Notes under the pieces: generated by a model
Database searches by the model: none
Told to the model about the DNA's origin: nothing
The model's input: the letters and a program-made list of their open reading frames with translations, nothing else
In this document: positions 5,661-13,718 of the stretch, piece by piece
How the letters are laid out: the number at the start of each line of letters is the position of its first letter
Numbering within the stretch: the first letter of the stretch is position 1
Translations under genes and position numbers: made by a program
DNA from: Saprospiraceae bacterium
GTDB lineage: Bacteria > Bacteroidota > Bacteroidia > Chitinophagales > Saprospiraceae
Direction: 5' to 3'
Assembly (NCBI GenBank): GCA_014379065.1
Contig: JACMMM010000790.1
Location: forward strand, 1-14,292
Length of the DNA stretch: 14,292 nt

Positions 5661-7817
5661 ATGAAACACCTGCTAATTGCCCTTCTACTTTGCTGTTTGG
5701 CGCGGACAGCTTCTGGACAGCCTTGCCCCCAAGCAGCAAAAATCAGGAGCGATTTGCAATCAGCCTACGATACTGGTTTACTTGACAAAGCTTTTGAAAG
5801 CATAAAAGCCCTTCGCGCCTGCGACGCTTCGTTTGGCCAAGAGGCCGACCGATGGGCCGATCAAATTTTTGCTGTATTAAAAAACCAAAAAAGCCGCGCT
5901 GAAGAAGCCGAACGTCGTGCCCAAGTGGAAACAACCAAAGCACTTAGCGAACTTAAGCAAAGTACCTCAATATTTTGGCACTCAGAAGCCCGGAACAACT
6001 TTGAAAAATCCTATACACAAAAAGCGCTGGCCGCACTTTTGAAATCCAGGGAAGCATGGGACGGAAATGCCGAAGCCCAAGCAATGCTTGATAGTATAGG
6101 CGACTTCTGCCCGGATTGGGCAGCGGTTACTTCGAGGTATGTACGCAGCGACGCAAAACCCAGCGTCTTGGGCTATTTTGAGGAGACAACAAAAAGTGGG
6201 GGCTTGTGCGATTACATTGTTTGGAACATAGATACGGGTGATACCATGATGTTTCGGCAAGTCAGTCTTTGTAACGCACCGTCTATGGCGGCCAGTTTCA
6301 GTAGAGACGGCAAGAAGGCTGTTTATTATACCGCATTGGATAGCTCCGGAAAAACGACCATAAATATCTACGACAGCATCAAAAAGAAGACATTTCGCTT
6401 CCCGGACTGCGAAATTTCGGACAATTGGTTTAGCGAAAACGGGCGCACTTTTGTGTTCCTCACCCACACCCTTGGGGATAAAGGTTATAAACAGGTTTGT
6501 GCTTTTGATTTTGAAACAGAAACATCCCATGTTCTCGGGAAAAGCCTGGGCGTCTATGCTGATTGGCGTTTTTGGATTAGCCCAGATGGCGAAAATGTAG
6601 CGTATTGTGCCGAAGAAGATTCCCCCATGGGGGATTTTGGAAAAGTCTGCCTTTACAACCTCAAAAACAAGACATCAAGCAACTTTGATCATGTTTATCT
6701 GCACGGCCCGGAGTTTTCCACAGACAGCCGGTACATGGCAATCCAATATACCACGGAAGACATCGGTGGAGGCGCTACAATTGACTTGAAGACCGGCGCA
6801 GCACAAGAAGCAATACTTAACACGACATGGATACAGGGCTACTCCGGCCCCGTCACGATAAGGCGGTTAAACTTCGGGCCACGAAGAAAAATCAGCACTT
6901 ATGACCCTGTTCAAAAAAAGTGGTTGGATACGCCCATGTCAGAGCAGGTTCAGGAAGCGCATTCAGACCTGTTGTTTGTAGATGATATGATGCTTTATAC
7001 GTTCTACGACTCCATCACGGGAAGGGAAGGGGTAGGTGCGGATAACTTTGCAAAAAATCAAGGTATTGCATTCAAAGATGATTACCTGGCTTCAATACCC
7101 CTTTTTAGGCTTGCCCAAAATTTAAACAAAGCCAAAAACATCTGTTTTTTAGTTGATGCCTATAATGGCATTGTAAGGTCTTATGACTTTGAGGCTGGGC
7201 GAAAACGAGACTTTGCCGATATGGCATTGCCAGAAAACAAGCTAAGAGGACAAAAACTTGGTTTTACCTCGGATGGTGGGGATTGGTCGTGGGTGCTCAA
7301 AAACAGGCATGAGAATGTCTATGGATTTGACCTTATGCTTGTAAGTCGGCGTGGCAATGATTCTGTCATAGATTCCGGTTATTTCAACATAACCTTTTTT
7401 GCTATCGTGGGCGAGCAAACTAAACTTATTTACGTCCAAAATGTCAATAAAGGCGCAGAAAGTCATCACGATATTGTCATTTACGACCCTACTACCGAGT
7501 CCAAGACCCGATTAAAAGCGCACAACAGCAACCAAATATTGGCAAATAAATATGATTTTACCGACCTCTGGCTCGACGAGGACCGCCGTTTATTGGTCTA
7601 TTCGCCTTCGCCCAAAACCTTTAGTGTGTGGGACTTAGCCAGCAACAAATCCATCCGCACGTTTAAAATCGAGCAGGAATATGTGCAAATGGAACTTCGG
7701 GGCAAATCGGGTTTGATCGAAATTGCTTTCAATAATGGCGTTAAAAAATGGGTCAAAATAGATGCCCCCGCCCAACCCCTCCAGTGGCACATTAATTCCT
7801 TGAGCAAACAAAAATAA
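5661..7817 (+). CDS. Secreted beta-propeller (WD40-like) protein with N-terminal helical region
   Basis: A 718-aa protein beginning with a signal peptide (MKHLLIALLLCCLARTASG, cleavage likely before QPCP). No Leu-Ala-Gly-Cys lipobox is seen, although CC occurs inside the hydrophobic core. Residues about 25-150 are helical and charged, including a likely coiled coil (NQKSRAEEAERRAQVETTKALSELK) and a TPR-like part (ALAALLKSREAWDGNAEAQAML). Residues about 165-715 hold repeated blade-type motifs such as AASFSRDGKKAVYY, FWISPDGENVAYC, EFSTDSRYMAIQY and LWLDEDRRLLVYS, typical of periplasmic WD40/TolB-like propellers. It has no catalytic motif or T9SS sorting domain and is probably a periplasmic or surface binding protein. 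The substrate or partner is unknown. It sits 47 nt after the GCS2-CBS gene, and co-transcription is possible but not shown. Confidence 0.72.
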   Translation: MKHLLIALLLCCLARTASGQPCPQAAKIRSDLQSAYDTGLLDKAFESIKALRACDASFGQEADRWADQIFAVLKNQKSRAEEAERRAQVETTKALSELKQSTSIFWHSEARNNFEKSYTQKALAALLKSREAWDGNAEAQAMLDSIGDFCPDWAAVTSRYVRSDAKPSVLGYFEETTKSGGLCDYIVWNIDTGDTMMFRQVSLCNAPSMAASFSRDGKKAVYYTALDSSGKTTINIYDSIKKKTFRFPDCEISDNWFSENGRTFVFLTHTLGDKGYKQVCAFDFETETSHVLGKSLGVYADWRFWISPDGENVAYCAEEDSPMGDFGKVCLYNLKNKTSSNFDHVYLHGPEFSTDSRYMAIQYTTEDIGGGATIDLKTGAAQEAILNTTWIQGYSGPVTIRRLNFGPRRKISTYDPVQKKWLDTPMSEQVQEAHSDLLFVDDMMLYTFYDSITGREGVGADNFAKNQGIAFKDDYLASIPLFRLAQNLNKAKNICFLVDAYNGIVRSYDFEAGRKRDFADMALPENKLRGQKLGFTSDGGDWSWVLKNRHENVYGFDLMLVSRRGNDSVIDSGYFNITFFAIVGEQTKLIYVQNVNKGAESHHDIVIYDPTTESKTRLKAHNSNQILANKYDFTDLWLDEDRRLLVYSPSPKTFSVWDLASNKSIRTFKIEQEYVQMELRGKSGLIEIAFNNGVKKWVKIDAPAQPLQWHINSLSKQK

Positions 7818-7837
7818 GCTAGTGCCGCGTCCAGACA

Positions 7838-7877
7838 TTCAACTCCTCCGGGAGCTGGCTGCCATGGAGGAGTTGAA
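7838..7877. repeat. 12-bp stem-loop between convergent genes, possible terminator
   Basis: TTCAACTCCTCC (7838-7849) and its reverse complement (7866-7877) enclose a 16-nt loop. It lies 20 nt after the stop of the propeller gene and between converging transcripts. In the plus direction the stem is followed by A residues, not U, so it does not fit a standard intrinsic terminator. Confidence 0.45.
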
Positions 7878-7911
7878 AAAAACCTCATCGCCGAGCTTTG
7901 TGAACGCACAG

Positions 7912-8059
7912 AAACGGCGTAGCCGTGGCATTTTGGTAACCCCCGGCCTGCCCCGACCAATAAAAACGCGGTAGGCCTGACATTATAATGCCATGCCTAC
8001 GGCATTTCTATTTTTCCGCCCCCTGACGGGGCTACCAGAATGTCACGGCTACGCCGTTT
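7912..8059. repeat. Multi-hairpin repetitive element with 27-bp terminal inverted repeats
   Basis: Bases 7912-7938 pair with 8033-8059 at 25 of 27 positions (core AACGGCGTAGCCGTG/CACGGCTACGCCGTT is perfect). Inside are a second inverted repeat, 7971-7985 with 7986-8000 (13 of 15), and a small GCCCC/GGGGC hairpin (8018-8032). No open reading frame fits it. The layered palindromes and location between convergent genes suggest a REP/BIME-like or MITE-like element; copies elsewhere in the genome would be expected but cannot be checked here. The flanking stretches 7878-7911 and 8060-8131 hold nothing recognisable beyond a weak hairpin at about 8091-8131. Confidence 0.7.
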
Positions 8060-8131
8060 TTGAGGGTCTTTCTATATTATTGTTACGCAAATGACAACCA
8101 TGCGCTTGCAAAAAGCGCAGACGTTTGGTCA

Positions 8132-9256
8132 TCAATCACATTCTGCCAAAATATCTACTTTGATTTTAAAAGAAGCTGCCTCACTATAATGAATAAAGCC
8201 TTCATGGCTTATTCGTCCCGCCACCACAGCAGGATGCGTTACAACCAAGTCGGCAAAGCGAATAATTGCTGACTCGGAGAAATCCCCTTGCGAAACGAAG
8301 GTTTTATAATCACGGGCAGGAATCAGGTAATTCGCTGCAAATTCATTAGCTTCTCGCTCCTTCTCTTGATCTAAGGGAAGCTCGGCAACCCCCTCTATAA
8401 AAAAGTCTTTTTTCCCGTGTTTCAGGATGTGCCCGGCTTCGTGAAAAAACGTGAACCAGAAGTGATCGTTTGATTTGTAGCGTCCTGAAAGCTGGATAAG
8501 TGGGGTTTGGCCGTTGTTGATCCATCGAGCTACCCCACTTACATTGGTTTTAGGCAGGCATTGGGTGAAGACGACGGCGACGCCAGCTTTGGCGCAGTGT
8601 TGTTGCAACTGTTCTTTAAACTCGGGAGGGTGTTGGTGTGCAAGGCTTCGGATAGCAACCAGATTTTCTGTAAATATTTTCCGGTCAAAGGGTTTGACAT
8701 TCAATTCCTTAGCCTGTAGTTCACCTTTTCGCAGCCATGCGGAGAGGGCGCCGTGTTGTGTAATATGCGCCAGCGAAATTCGATAGTAGGAGGTCTGCAG
8801 TTGTTCGCCGATATAAACGGAGGTCCATTCGTCAGGGGTCGCCACTCCGAAAAAGGAGAGTAATGCGGCAACCATTTTGGCAGGGCCTTCTGCTTTGGGG
8901 ATCCAGGTTAGTTTTTGGAGTGCTTTGATGGGGAATTGGATGAGCCAGGTTTGCGCCCAAACATCCAATTTTTGTTCATGTTCAATCGCGGTCAGTGCTT
9001 GCACGTAAAGTCGTTCACGTTCAAGCCAGAAGCTCGCAGGGATGCCTAGCACCCGTTCCAACTGAACAGCGGTGGTGGGAGTGACGGCTTCTTTGCCTTT
9101 GATGATTTCATTCACGGTTTTCACGGGTCGGCCCATGCGTTCGGCTAATTCATATTGGTTCATTCCAAGCGAGTCAATGGTTTCTTGAATGGTAGCACCC
9201 GGTGGAGACAGCATTTCCCGGGCTAGTTCGAGGTTTCGTTTATTGTTGGGAGACAT
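8132..9256 (-). CDS. higA: HigA-type antitoxin fused to an ImmA/IrrE-family metallopeptidase
   Basis: A 374-aa protein. Residues about 20-75 are an XRE helix-turn-helix of the HigA/VapI kind (TIQETIDSLGMNQYELAERM, then KGKEAVTPTTAVQLERVLGIPASFW). A central helical region follows. Residues about 225-350 are an M78 (ImmA/IrrE) zinc-peptidase domain with HEAGH at 272-276 and the third-ligand region EREANEFAANYLIP (about 300-313). All metal-binding residues look intact. The protein lies 30 nt downstream of higB in the same direction, as in higBA operons, and should neutralise HigB and repress the operon. The peptidase may cleave itself or a repressor in response to a signal, by analogy with ImmA and IrrE (inference). 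The ATG at 9256 begins SPNNKRNLELAREMLSPPG. Confidence 0.85.
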   Translation of the reverse strand: MSPNNKRNLELAREMLSPPGATIQETIDSLGMNQYELAERMGRPVKTVNEIIKGKEAVTPTTAVQLERVLGIPASFWLERERLYVQALTAIEHEQKLDVWAQTWLIQFPIKALQKLTWIPKAEGPAKMVAALLSFFGVATPDEWTSVYIGEQLQTSYYRISLAHITQHGALSAWLRKGELQAKELNVKPFDRKIFTENLVAIRSLAHQHPPEFKEQLQQHCAKAGVAVVFTQCLPKTNVSGVARWINNGQTPLIQLSGRYKSNDHFWFTFFHEAGHILKHGKKDFFIEGVAELPLDQEKEREANEFAANYLIPARDYKTFVSQGDFSESAIIRFADLVVTHPAVVAGRISHEGFIHYSEAASFKIKVDILAECD

Positions 9257-9286
9257 GAGTGAGTTGGTATAAGGAAAAGGAGTGAA

Positions 9287-9622
9287 TCAGTGGTAGTCAA
9301 CAATATCTATGATTAAAATTTCGGTCACGGCTGACCAATCCAAGCCGCCGTCTTCTTTCAGAGGGGGAGGATCTTCTGCAGGTTGAATGATTAAACGGTA
9401 ATTGGCGGAGACATCAACCGAAAGTTGCCCGGCATTTTGCCCTTTCAATTCATGACAGTTGGCGGCAGGGAACGAACGGAGAACTTCTAAATTTTCGGCT
9501 GCTTCAAATTCTTGCAGTCGTTGGTTGATGCGCTTTGCAACGGGCATCCCGTAGGCTTTCACGGTTTCAGCGGGGTCTGAAAGCCGTTTAGATAGTTTTC
9601 GATTTGGTATGATAAATTTCAA
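9287..9622 (-). CDS. higB: HigB/RelE-ParE superfamily toxin
   Basis: A 111-aa basic protein matching HigB-type mRNA interferases of the RelE/ParE fold: a helical N-terminus (SKRLSDPAETVKAYG...AKRINQRLQEFEAAENLEVLRSFP), then NCHELKGQNAGQLSVDVSANYRLII, and the C-terminal GGLDWSAVTEILIIDIVDYH strand that characterises the longer HigB variants. Family members cleave ribosome-bound mRNA. The start is taken as TTG at 9622 (giving KFIIPNRKLSKR), because no ATG exists in frame upstream. The leader contains a clear promoter and operator. The toxin gene precedes the antitoxin gene, the usual order in higBA and opposite to most toxin-antitoxin pairs. Confidence 0.87.
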   Translation of the reverse strand: MKFIIPNRKLSKRLSDPAETVKAYGMPVAKRINQRLQEFEAAENLEVLRSFPAANCHELKGQNAGQLSVDVSANYRLIIQPAEDPPPLKEDGGLDWSAVTEILIIDIVDYH

Positions 9623-9659
9623 ATGATTAATTTTGGTTAATGAAAAAGGTTAATCATTT
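9621..9659. promoter_or_regulatory. higBA operator candidate
   Basis: AAATGATTAA (9621-9630) and TTAATCATTT (9650-9659) form a perfect 10-bp inverted repeat. A third half-site, GGTTAAT, lies between at 9635-9641 and is repeated at 9648-9654. The repeat starts 3 nt downstream of the -7 element and spans the predicted transcription start and the toxin's start codon, as expected for an autorepressor (HigA) site. Confidence 0.65.
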
Positions 9660-9661
9660 TG

Positions 9662-9690
9662 CAAAGGTATGTTTTTGACCTTTAAACAAA
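9662..9690 (-). promoter_or_regulatory. higBA promoter
   Basis: The minus strand reads TTTG (9690-9687), 17 nt, then TACCTTTG (9669-9662), an exact TAnnTTTG match with acceptable -33 spacing. Transcription would start near 9655, inside the operator repeat. Confidence 0.7.
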
Positions 9691-9726
9691 ATTATTTCTT
9701 TTTAAAGACAAATGCAAGCGCTGGCC

Positions 9727-9768
9727 TTGAAGGATAAAAAGGCCGGTATTTTTGCAATACAAATACCG
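9727..9768 (+). promoter_or_regulatory. Promoter and hairpin of the GH9 gene
   Basis: TTG (9727-9729), 17 nt, then TATTTTTG (9747-9754) fits the Bacteroidota -33/-7 pattern. An 8-bp inverted repeat, CGGTATTT (9744-9751) with AAATACCG (9761-9768), overlaps the -7 element and the predicted start near 9761, and could be an operator. The leader to ATG 9775 would be about 14 nt. These signals lie inside the in-frame extension from ATG 9712, which is evidence against that earlier start. Confidence 0.55.
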
Positions 9769-9774
9769 ACTTTT

Positions 9775-11871
9775 ATGAAATTTATCCTTATCCTTATCCT
9801 TATTCTGGCTTTATCTGCCTTGCAATCATACGCCCAAGCTCCCGGCATGGTGGATAAACGTATCCATGTGGATCAGTTTGGCTACTTGCCCAGCGCACAA
9901 AAGATCGCCGTAATTTCAAGCCCGCAGATCGGCTACAATGCCCCTGCCAACCTGACGCCTAGCACCCAATACCGGGTGAAACGCTGTTACGACAACCACA
10001 CGATATTCGAGTCCAACATAACGCCTTGGGGCGGCGGCGGCATTCACGCTCAATCAGGCGATAAGGCCTGGTGGTTCGATTTTTCGGCACTGACGACCAA
10101 CGGCAATTACTACCTCTACGACAGCCTTAATAACCTTAGCTCTTACCCTTTTATCATTTCCGATTGTGCATACGCTGAGCCGCTCCTCCATGGGTTTCGC
10201 ACTTATTATTATCAGCGGTGTGGAACAGGGAAAGTGCAACCTTTCGCAGAAGCCGATTGGGCCGACCCACAGCCTTGCCATCGGGGCAACTTGCAAGATG
10301 AGGCTTGTTATAGCATTCTCAACCCCGTACCTGCCACCGCCAAGAACCTTCACGGCGGCTGGCACGACGCGGGCGATTACAACAAATACGTCACGTTTAC
10401 CTACGGGCCATTGATGGATTTGCTGTTAGCCTACGAGGAAAATCCCTCCATTTGGGGTGATGATACCGGCATCCCGGAATCCGGGAACGGTGTTCCGGAT
10501 TTGCTCGATGAAGTGAAATACGAATTGGATTGGCTCATGCGGATGCAACAGCCCAATGGCTCAGTGCTCTGTGTTGTAGGGGTGAAAAACTTTGCTTCGG
10601 CCAGTCCCCCGAGTGCGGATCATGCCCAGCGGTTTTATGGTCCGGCCACCACTGCAGCCACGCTTTCCGTAGCGGCTTCGTTTGCGCTAGCAGCGCGGCA
10701 ATTCCAGACCGTACCGTCCATGGCGGCGTTTGCGGCAACGCTTCAAACCGCTTCGATCAATGCATGGAGCTGGGCTATGGCGAATCCCAATGTGACTTAT
10801 TACAACTCAGGGAATATTGCCGCAGGAGAAAACGAGCCAAACGCCTATGAGCGGGATATGCGCAAATTGGCCGCTTCCAGTTTTCTTTTTGGCCTCACGG
10901 GTACGGCTTCTTACCGCAATTATTTTGATAACAATTATCAAAACGCCCACCTGCTGCAGTGGTCATACGCCTATCTTTTTGAGCCACATACACAGGACGC
11001 ACTGCTTTTTTACACGATGATTCCGGGGGCTTCATCTACGGTGAAAAACAACATCCTGAATACCTATTCAAACAGCATTCAAACGGGCAATGACGACAAT
11101 TTGCCCGCTTTCCTAAACAAATCCGATGCTTACCGAGCGTTTATACGCGACGACAACTACACCTGGGGCAGCAACGAAGGCAAGTCGCACCAAGCGAATA
11201 TGTTTTTCAGCATGAACCATTATGGCCTGAATGCAGCGAATGCTACGAACTACAAGAACGCGGGCGCTGGTTTTCTACATTACCTTCATGGAGTGAACCC
11301 TACTGACTATTGTTTTCTCTCGAATATGGGAGCACATGACGCGGAGTTTTCTATCCCGTCGCTGTATCACGCTTGGTTTAACGATGGCACGGTTTGGGAC
11401 GAAGTGGGCTTATCGCAATTCGGCCCGGCACCCGGTTTTATTCCAGGTGGCCCCAACCCTTATTTTAACCCTGATGGAAGTTGCAACTGTGTCATTTCGC
11501 CTCCACAAGATCAGCCGATTCAAAAATCGTTCAAATCCTGGAATACCGGTTGGCCTGAAAACTCATGGGAAATCGGCGAAGTGGCCATTTACACCCAAGC
11601 TGCGTACTTGCGGCTTTTGGGCAATGTTTTAGCCTATCAAACAGATCCGCCTTCGTGCGAAATTGAACTTCCCATTGAAATTGTGGGGAGTTTGGATGTC
11701 TGCGCCGATGGCACTTACAATTACAGTGTTTTGGAAGTGCCCGGCAGCACTTACTTATGGGAAGTGGTGGGCGGCACCATCATGTCGGGACAAGGCACGA
11801 ACAGTGTTTTTGTGCTTTGGGATACCAGTGCGCCTACACCAAGCATTACCATTCATCAGACAATTCCATAA
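9775..11871 (+). CDS. Secreted GH9 cellulase (endoglucanase) with N-terminal Ig-like and short C-terminal PKD-like region
   Basis: A 698-aa protein starting at ATG 9775. It has a signal peptide (MKFILILILILALSALQSYA, then QAPG). Residues about 25-130 are the CelD_N-type Ig domain (IHVDQFGYLPSAQKIAVIS...YYLYD). Residues about 140-615 are the GH9 (alpha/alpha)6 catalytic domain. GGWHDAGDYNKYV contains the two Asp (D198, D201) used as catalytic base and water ligand, and SWEIGEVAIYTQAAYL contains the catalytic acid Glu at 602. All three match the family, so it should hydrolyse beta-1,4-glucans. After residue 620 a PKD-like segment begins (SLDVCADGTYNYSVLEVPGSTYLWEV) but stops at SITIHQTIP, seemingly short of its last strands. 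No T9SS C-terminal sorting domain follows. It is divergent from higBA. Confidence 0.92.
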   Translation: MKFILILILILALSALQSYAQAPGMVDKRIHVDQFGYLPSAQKIAVISSPQIGYNAPANLTPSTQYRVKRCYDNHTIFESNITPWGGGGIHAQSGDKAWWFDFSALTTNGNYYLYDSLNNLSSYPFIISDCAYAEPLLHGFRTYYYQRCGTGKVQPFAEADWADPQPCHRGNLQDEACYSILNPVPATAKNLHGGWHDAGDYNKYVTFTYGPLMDLLLAYEENPSIWGDDTGIPESGNGVPDLLDEVKYELDWLMRMQQPNGSVLCVVGVKNFASASPPSADHAQRFYGPATTAATLSVAASFALAARQFQTVPSMAAFAATLQTASINAWSWAMANPNVTYYNSGNIAAGENEPNAYERDMRKLAASSFLFGLTGTASYRNYFDNNYQNAHLLQWSYAYLFEPHTQDALLFYTMIPGASSTVKNNILNTYSNSIQTGNDDNLPAFLNKSDAYRAFIRDDNYTWGSNEGKSHQANMFFSMNHYGLNAANATNYKNAGAGFLHYLHGVNPTDYCFLSNMGAHDAEFSIPSLYHAWFNDGTVWDEVGLSQFGPAPGFIPGGPNPYFNPDGSCNCVISPPQDQPIQKSFKSWNTGWPENSWEIGEVAIYTQAAYLRLLGNVLAYQTDPPSCEIELPIEIVGSLDVCADGTYNYSVLEVPGSTYLWEVVGGTIMSGQGTNSVFVLWDTSAPTPSITIHQTIP

Positions 11872-11898
11872 ATTAAAAGGCACTCCGAATTAAATCGA

Positions 11899-12037
11899 GG
11901 AGCGATGTTTGTAGTAGTAGAAAATCATCCATAATCACTCATTCTTAGATACCGCAATCAGCCGACAAAAACCGTAGCGACCATTTCATCGTTAGTATTG
12001 TGAAAAACCCTACTTTTGGAATCTAAAATGTCGCTCC
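11899..12037. repeat. Intergenic segment bounded by GGAGCGA/TCGCTCC inverted repeats
   Basis: GGAGCGA (11899-11905) and TCGCTCC (12031-12037) are exact reverse complements, and outside the 7-bp arms the pairing is weak. The right arm abuts the ATG at 12039. No gene is seen in between. This could be a small dispersed repeat, but a 7-bp match may be chance. Confidence 0.3.
12011..12018 (+). promoter_or_regulatory. -7 promoter element of the barrel-lipA cluster
   Basis: TACTTTTG is an exact TAnnTTTG match, 21 nt before the ATG at 12039, giving a leader of about 14 nt, the same as the GH9 gene. No good TTTG lies at -33, so support is partial. Confidence 0.45.
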
Positions 12038-12038
12038 C

Positions 12039-12806
12039 ATGCTGCGCTTAATTTTATCCTTGCTGTTTTTGGCCGCCTTCGCTTTCGAGGGCCGCGCCCA
12101 GATTGCCCAAAAAGAAGAAGTGGGCTTTCTTTACAATCGCGAAACGACGTTCAACATCCGTTTGGCCACCCCCCGAAGTTTCGGCTTTGGCATGGAATGG
12201 GGGCGTTTGCGCACTTACAATAAAACCAAAACCCTAAGCCTGGGTATCAGCGAGATGAAACATCCGAAAGAGCAAAGGCAAAACGCTGCCCCAAGCAGCC
12301 GGCGTTCGTCACGGCCCTTCGTGTATGGCAAACGAAACAGCCTCTTTGTGCTGCGCTCTGGATGGGGACTAAAGCGCTATTTTTCTGAAAAAGCCAAGCA
12401 AAAAGGGGTCGCCGTGGGCATTAGTTATTCCATCGGGCCATCGCTGGGGCTACTTAAACCTTACTATTTGACACTCAACCTCGAAGGCACTTCTGCTGGC
12501 ACAGGTCGCCCCACTGCCGTTAAATACTCAGAGAAGAATCATACTGATTTCCTGAGCAACTCTAAAATTCTCGGCGCCGCCCCCTTCACCCGAGGCTTCA
12601 GCGAGATTTCTGTCCTGCCCGGCGGCACGGGTTCAATCGCCTACCACATGGACTGGGGCGCCTTCGATGAAATGGTGAAGGCTCTGGAAATTGGCCTGAC
12701 AGTTGATTTTTTTGCACGAAAAGCCCCGATTTTCGTCAATAATGACCAGAACCAACGACTCTTCTTCAACTTCTTCCTAAATTTGCAGTTTGGTAAGCGG
12801 AAATAA
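12039..12806 (+). CDS. Secreted, probably outer-membrane beta-barrel protein of unknown function
   Basis: A 255-aa protein with an N-terminal signal peptide (MLRLILSLLFLAAFAFEGRAQ, cleavage near AQ). The rest alternates polar and hydrophobic residues in short strand-like stretches rich in Tyr, Phe and Gly (TFNIRLATPRSFGFGMEWG, NSLFVLRSGWGLKRYF, VAVGISYSIGPSLGL, LEIGLTVDFFA), closing with LFFNFFLNLQFG. This pattern suggests an outer-membrane barrel. No named family is recognised. It ends 6 nt before lipA, so the two are probably co-transcribed. The reason for pairing with lipoate synthesis is not evident. Confidence 0.6.
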   Translation: MLRLILSLLFLAAFAFEGRAQIAQKEEVGFLYNRETTFNIRLATPRSFGFGMEWGRLRTYNKTKTLSLGISEMKHPKEQRQNAAPSSRRSSRPFVYGKRNSLFVLRSGWGLKRYFSEKAKQKGVAVGISYSIGPSLGLLKPYYLTLNLEGTSAGTGRPTAVKYSEKNHTDFLSNSKILGAAPFTRGFSEISVLPGGTGSIAYHMDWGAFDEMVKALEIGLTVDFFARKAPIFVNNDQNQRLFFNFFLNLQFGKRK

Positions 12807-12812
12807 AATTTC

Positions 12813-13700
12813 ATGCTCGAACTTCCAATCGTCGAACCGCAAAATACGGGGACTCAATCACGCCCCAAACGTCCCGAATGGCTCAAAGTCCGTCTGCCCA
12901 TGGGCGAGAACTATCGCAATGTGCGCAGCATTGTGGACGAATACAAACTCCATACGATTTGCCAGAGTGGCAGTTGCCCCAATATGGGCGAATGCTGGGG
13001 CGCAGGCACCGCTACTTTTATGATCTTGGGCAATGTCTGCACGCGCTCCTGCTCTTTTTGTGCCGTCAAAACGGGTCGCCCCAACGAATACGACACCGAC
13101 GAACCGCGCCGCGTAGCCGAAGCCATTTGGCTGATGAAAGTCAAACACGCCGTCATCACCTCTGTCAACCGCGACGAACTGCAAGACCGGGGCGCTGAAA
13201 TCTGGCATCAGACCATCCGCATGGTAAAAGAGCGCTGCCCGGAAACGACCATCGAAACGCTGATTCCTGATACAAAAGCCAACTGGGAGGCTCTGGAACG
13301 CATGATTTCCGCCGGACAAGAAGTGGTGAGCCACAACATGGAAACCGTGCCGCGCCTTTACCGCAAGGTGCGTCCCCAAGCAAAATGGGAACGAAGCCTC
13401 GAACAAATCCGCCGCATCAAAGACTATGGCAAGCGTACTAAAACGGGCATCATGGTCGGCCTTGGCGAAACAAAAGAGGAGATTTTCCAGTCCATGGACG
13501 AACTCGTCGTCAACGGTTGCGACATTCTTACCCTTGGCCAATACCTCCAACCCACCAAAATGCACCTCGAAGTAGCAGAGTATGTGCATCCTGACACTTT
13601 CGCGGAATACCGGGAAGTCGGCCTTTCCAAAGGGCTTAAATATGTGGAAAGTGGGCCGCTGGTACGGTCCAGTTACCACGCGGAACGGCACGTTTTTTAG
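12813..13700 (+). CDS. lipA: Lipoyl synthase (radical SAM)
   Basis: A 295-aa enzyme that inserts two sulfur atoms into octanoyl groups on lipoyl-domain proteins (pyruvate and 2-oxoglutarate dehydrogenases, glycine cleavage H protein). Both iron-sulfur sites are complete: C50, C55 and C61 of CQSGSCPNMGEC for the auxiliary cluster, and C76, C80 and C83 of CTRSCSFC for the radical-SAM cluster. The conserved C-terminal RSSYHAE motif (S286 or S287 completing the auxiliary cluster) is near the end. Length and motif order match LipA. The start ATG at 12813 is 6 nt after the preceding stop. No octanoyltransferase gene (lipB) is in the window. It is cytoplasmic. Confidence 0.97.
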   Translation: MLELPIVEPQNTGTQSRPKRPEWLKVRLPMGENYRNVRSIVDEYKLHTICQSGSCPNMGECWGAGTATFMILGNVCTRSCSFCAVKTGRPNEYDTDEPRRVAEAIWLMKVKHAVITSVNRDELQDRGAEIWHQTIRMVKERCPETTIETLIPDTKANWEALERMISAGQEVVSHNMETVPRLYRKVRPQAKWERSLEQIRRIKDYGKRTKTGIMVGLGETKEEIFQSMDELVVNGCDILTLGQYLQPTKMHLEVAEYVHPDTFAEYREVGLSKGLKYVESGPLVRSSYHAERHVF

Positions 13701-13718
13701 CAGTCTCCAAATCAGACC

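Noticed and set aside
9712..9774. Upstream ATG for the GH9 cellulase
   Set aside because: It would place 21 residues before the signal peptide and lies upstream of the predicted promoter and transcription start.
12858..13691. Long minus-strand ORF antisense to lipA
   Set aside because: It is a shadow of the lipA codon pattern; the plus strand encodes LipA with all cysteine motifs.
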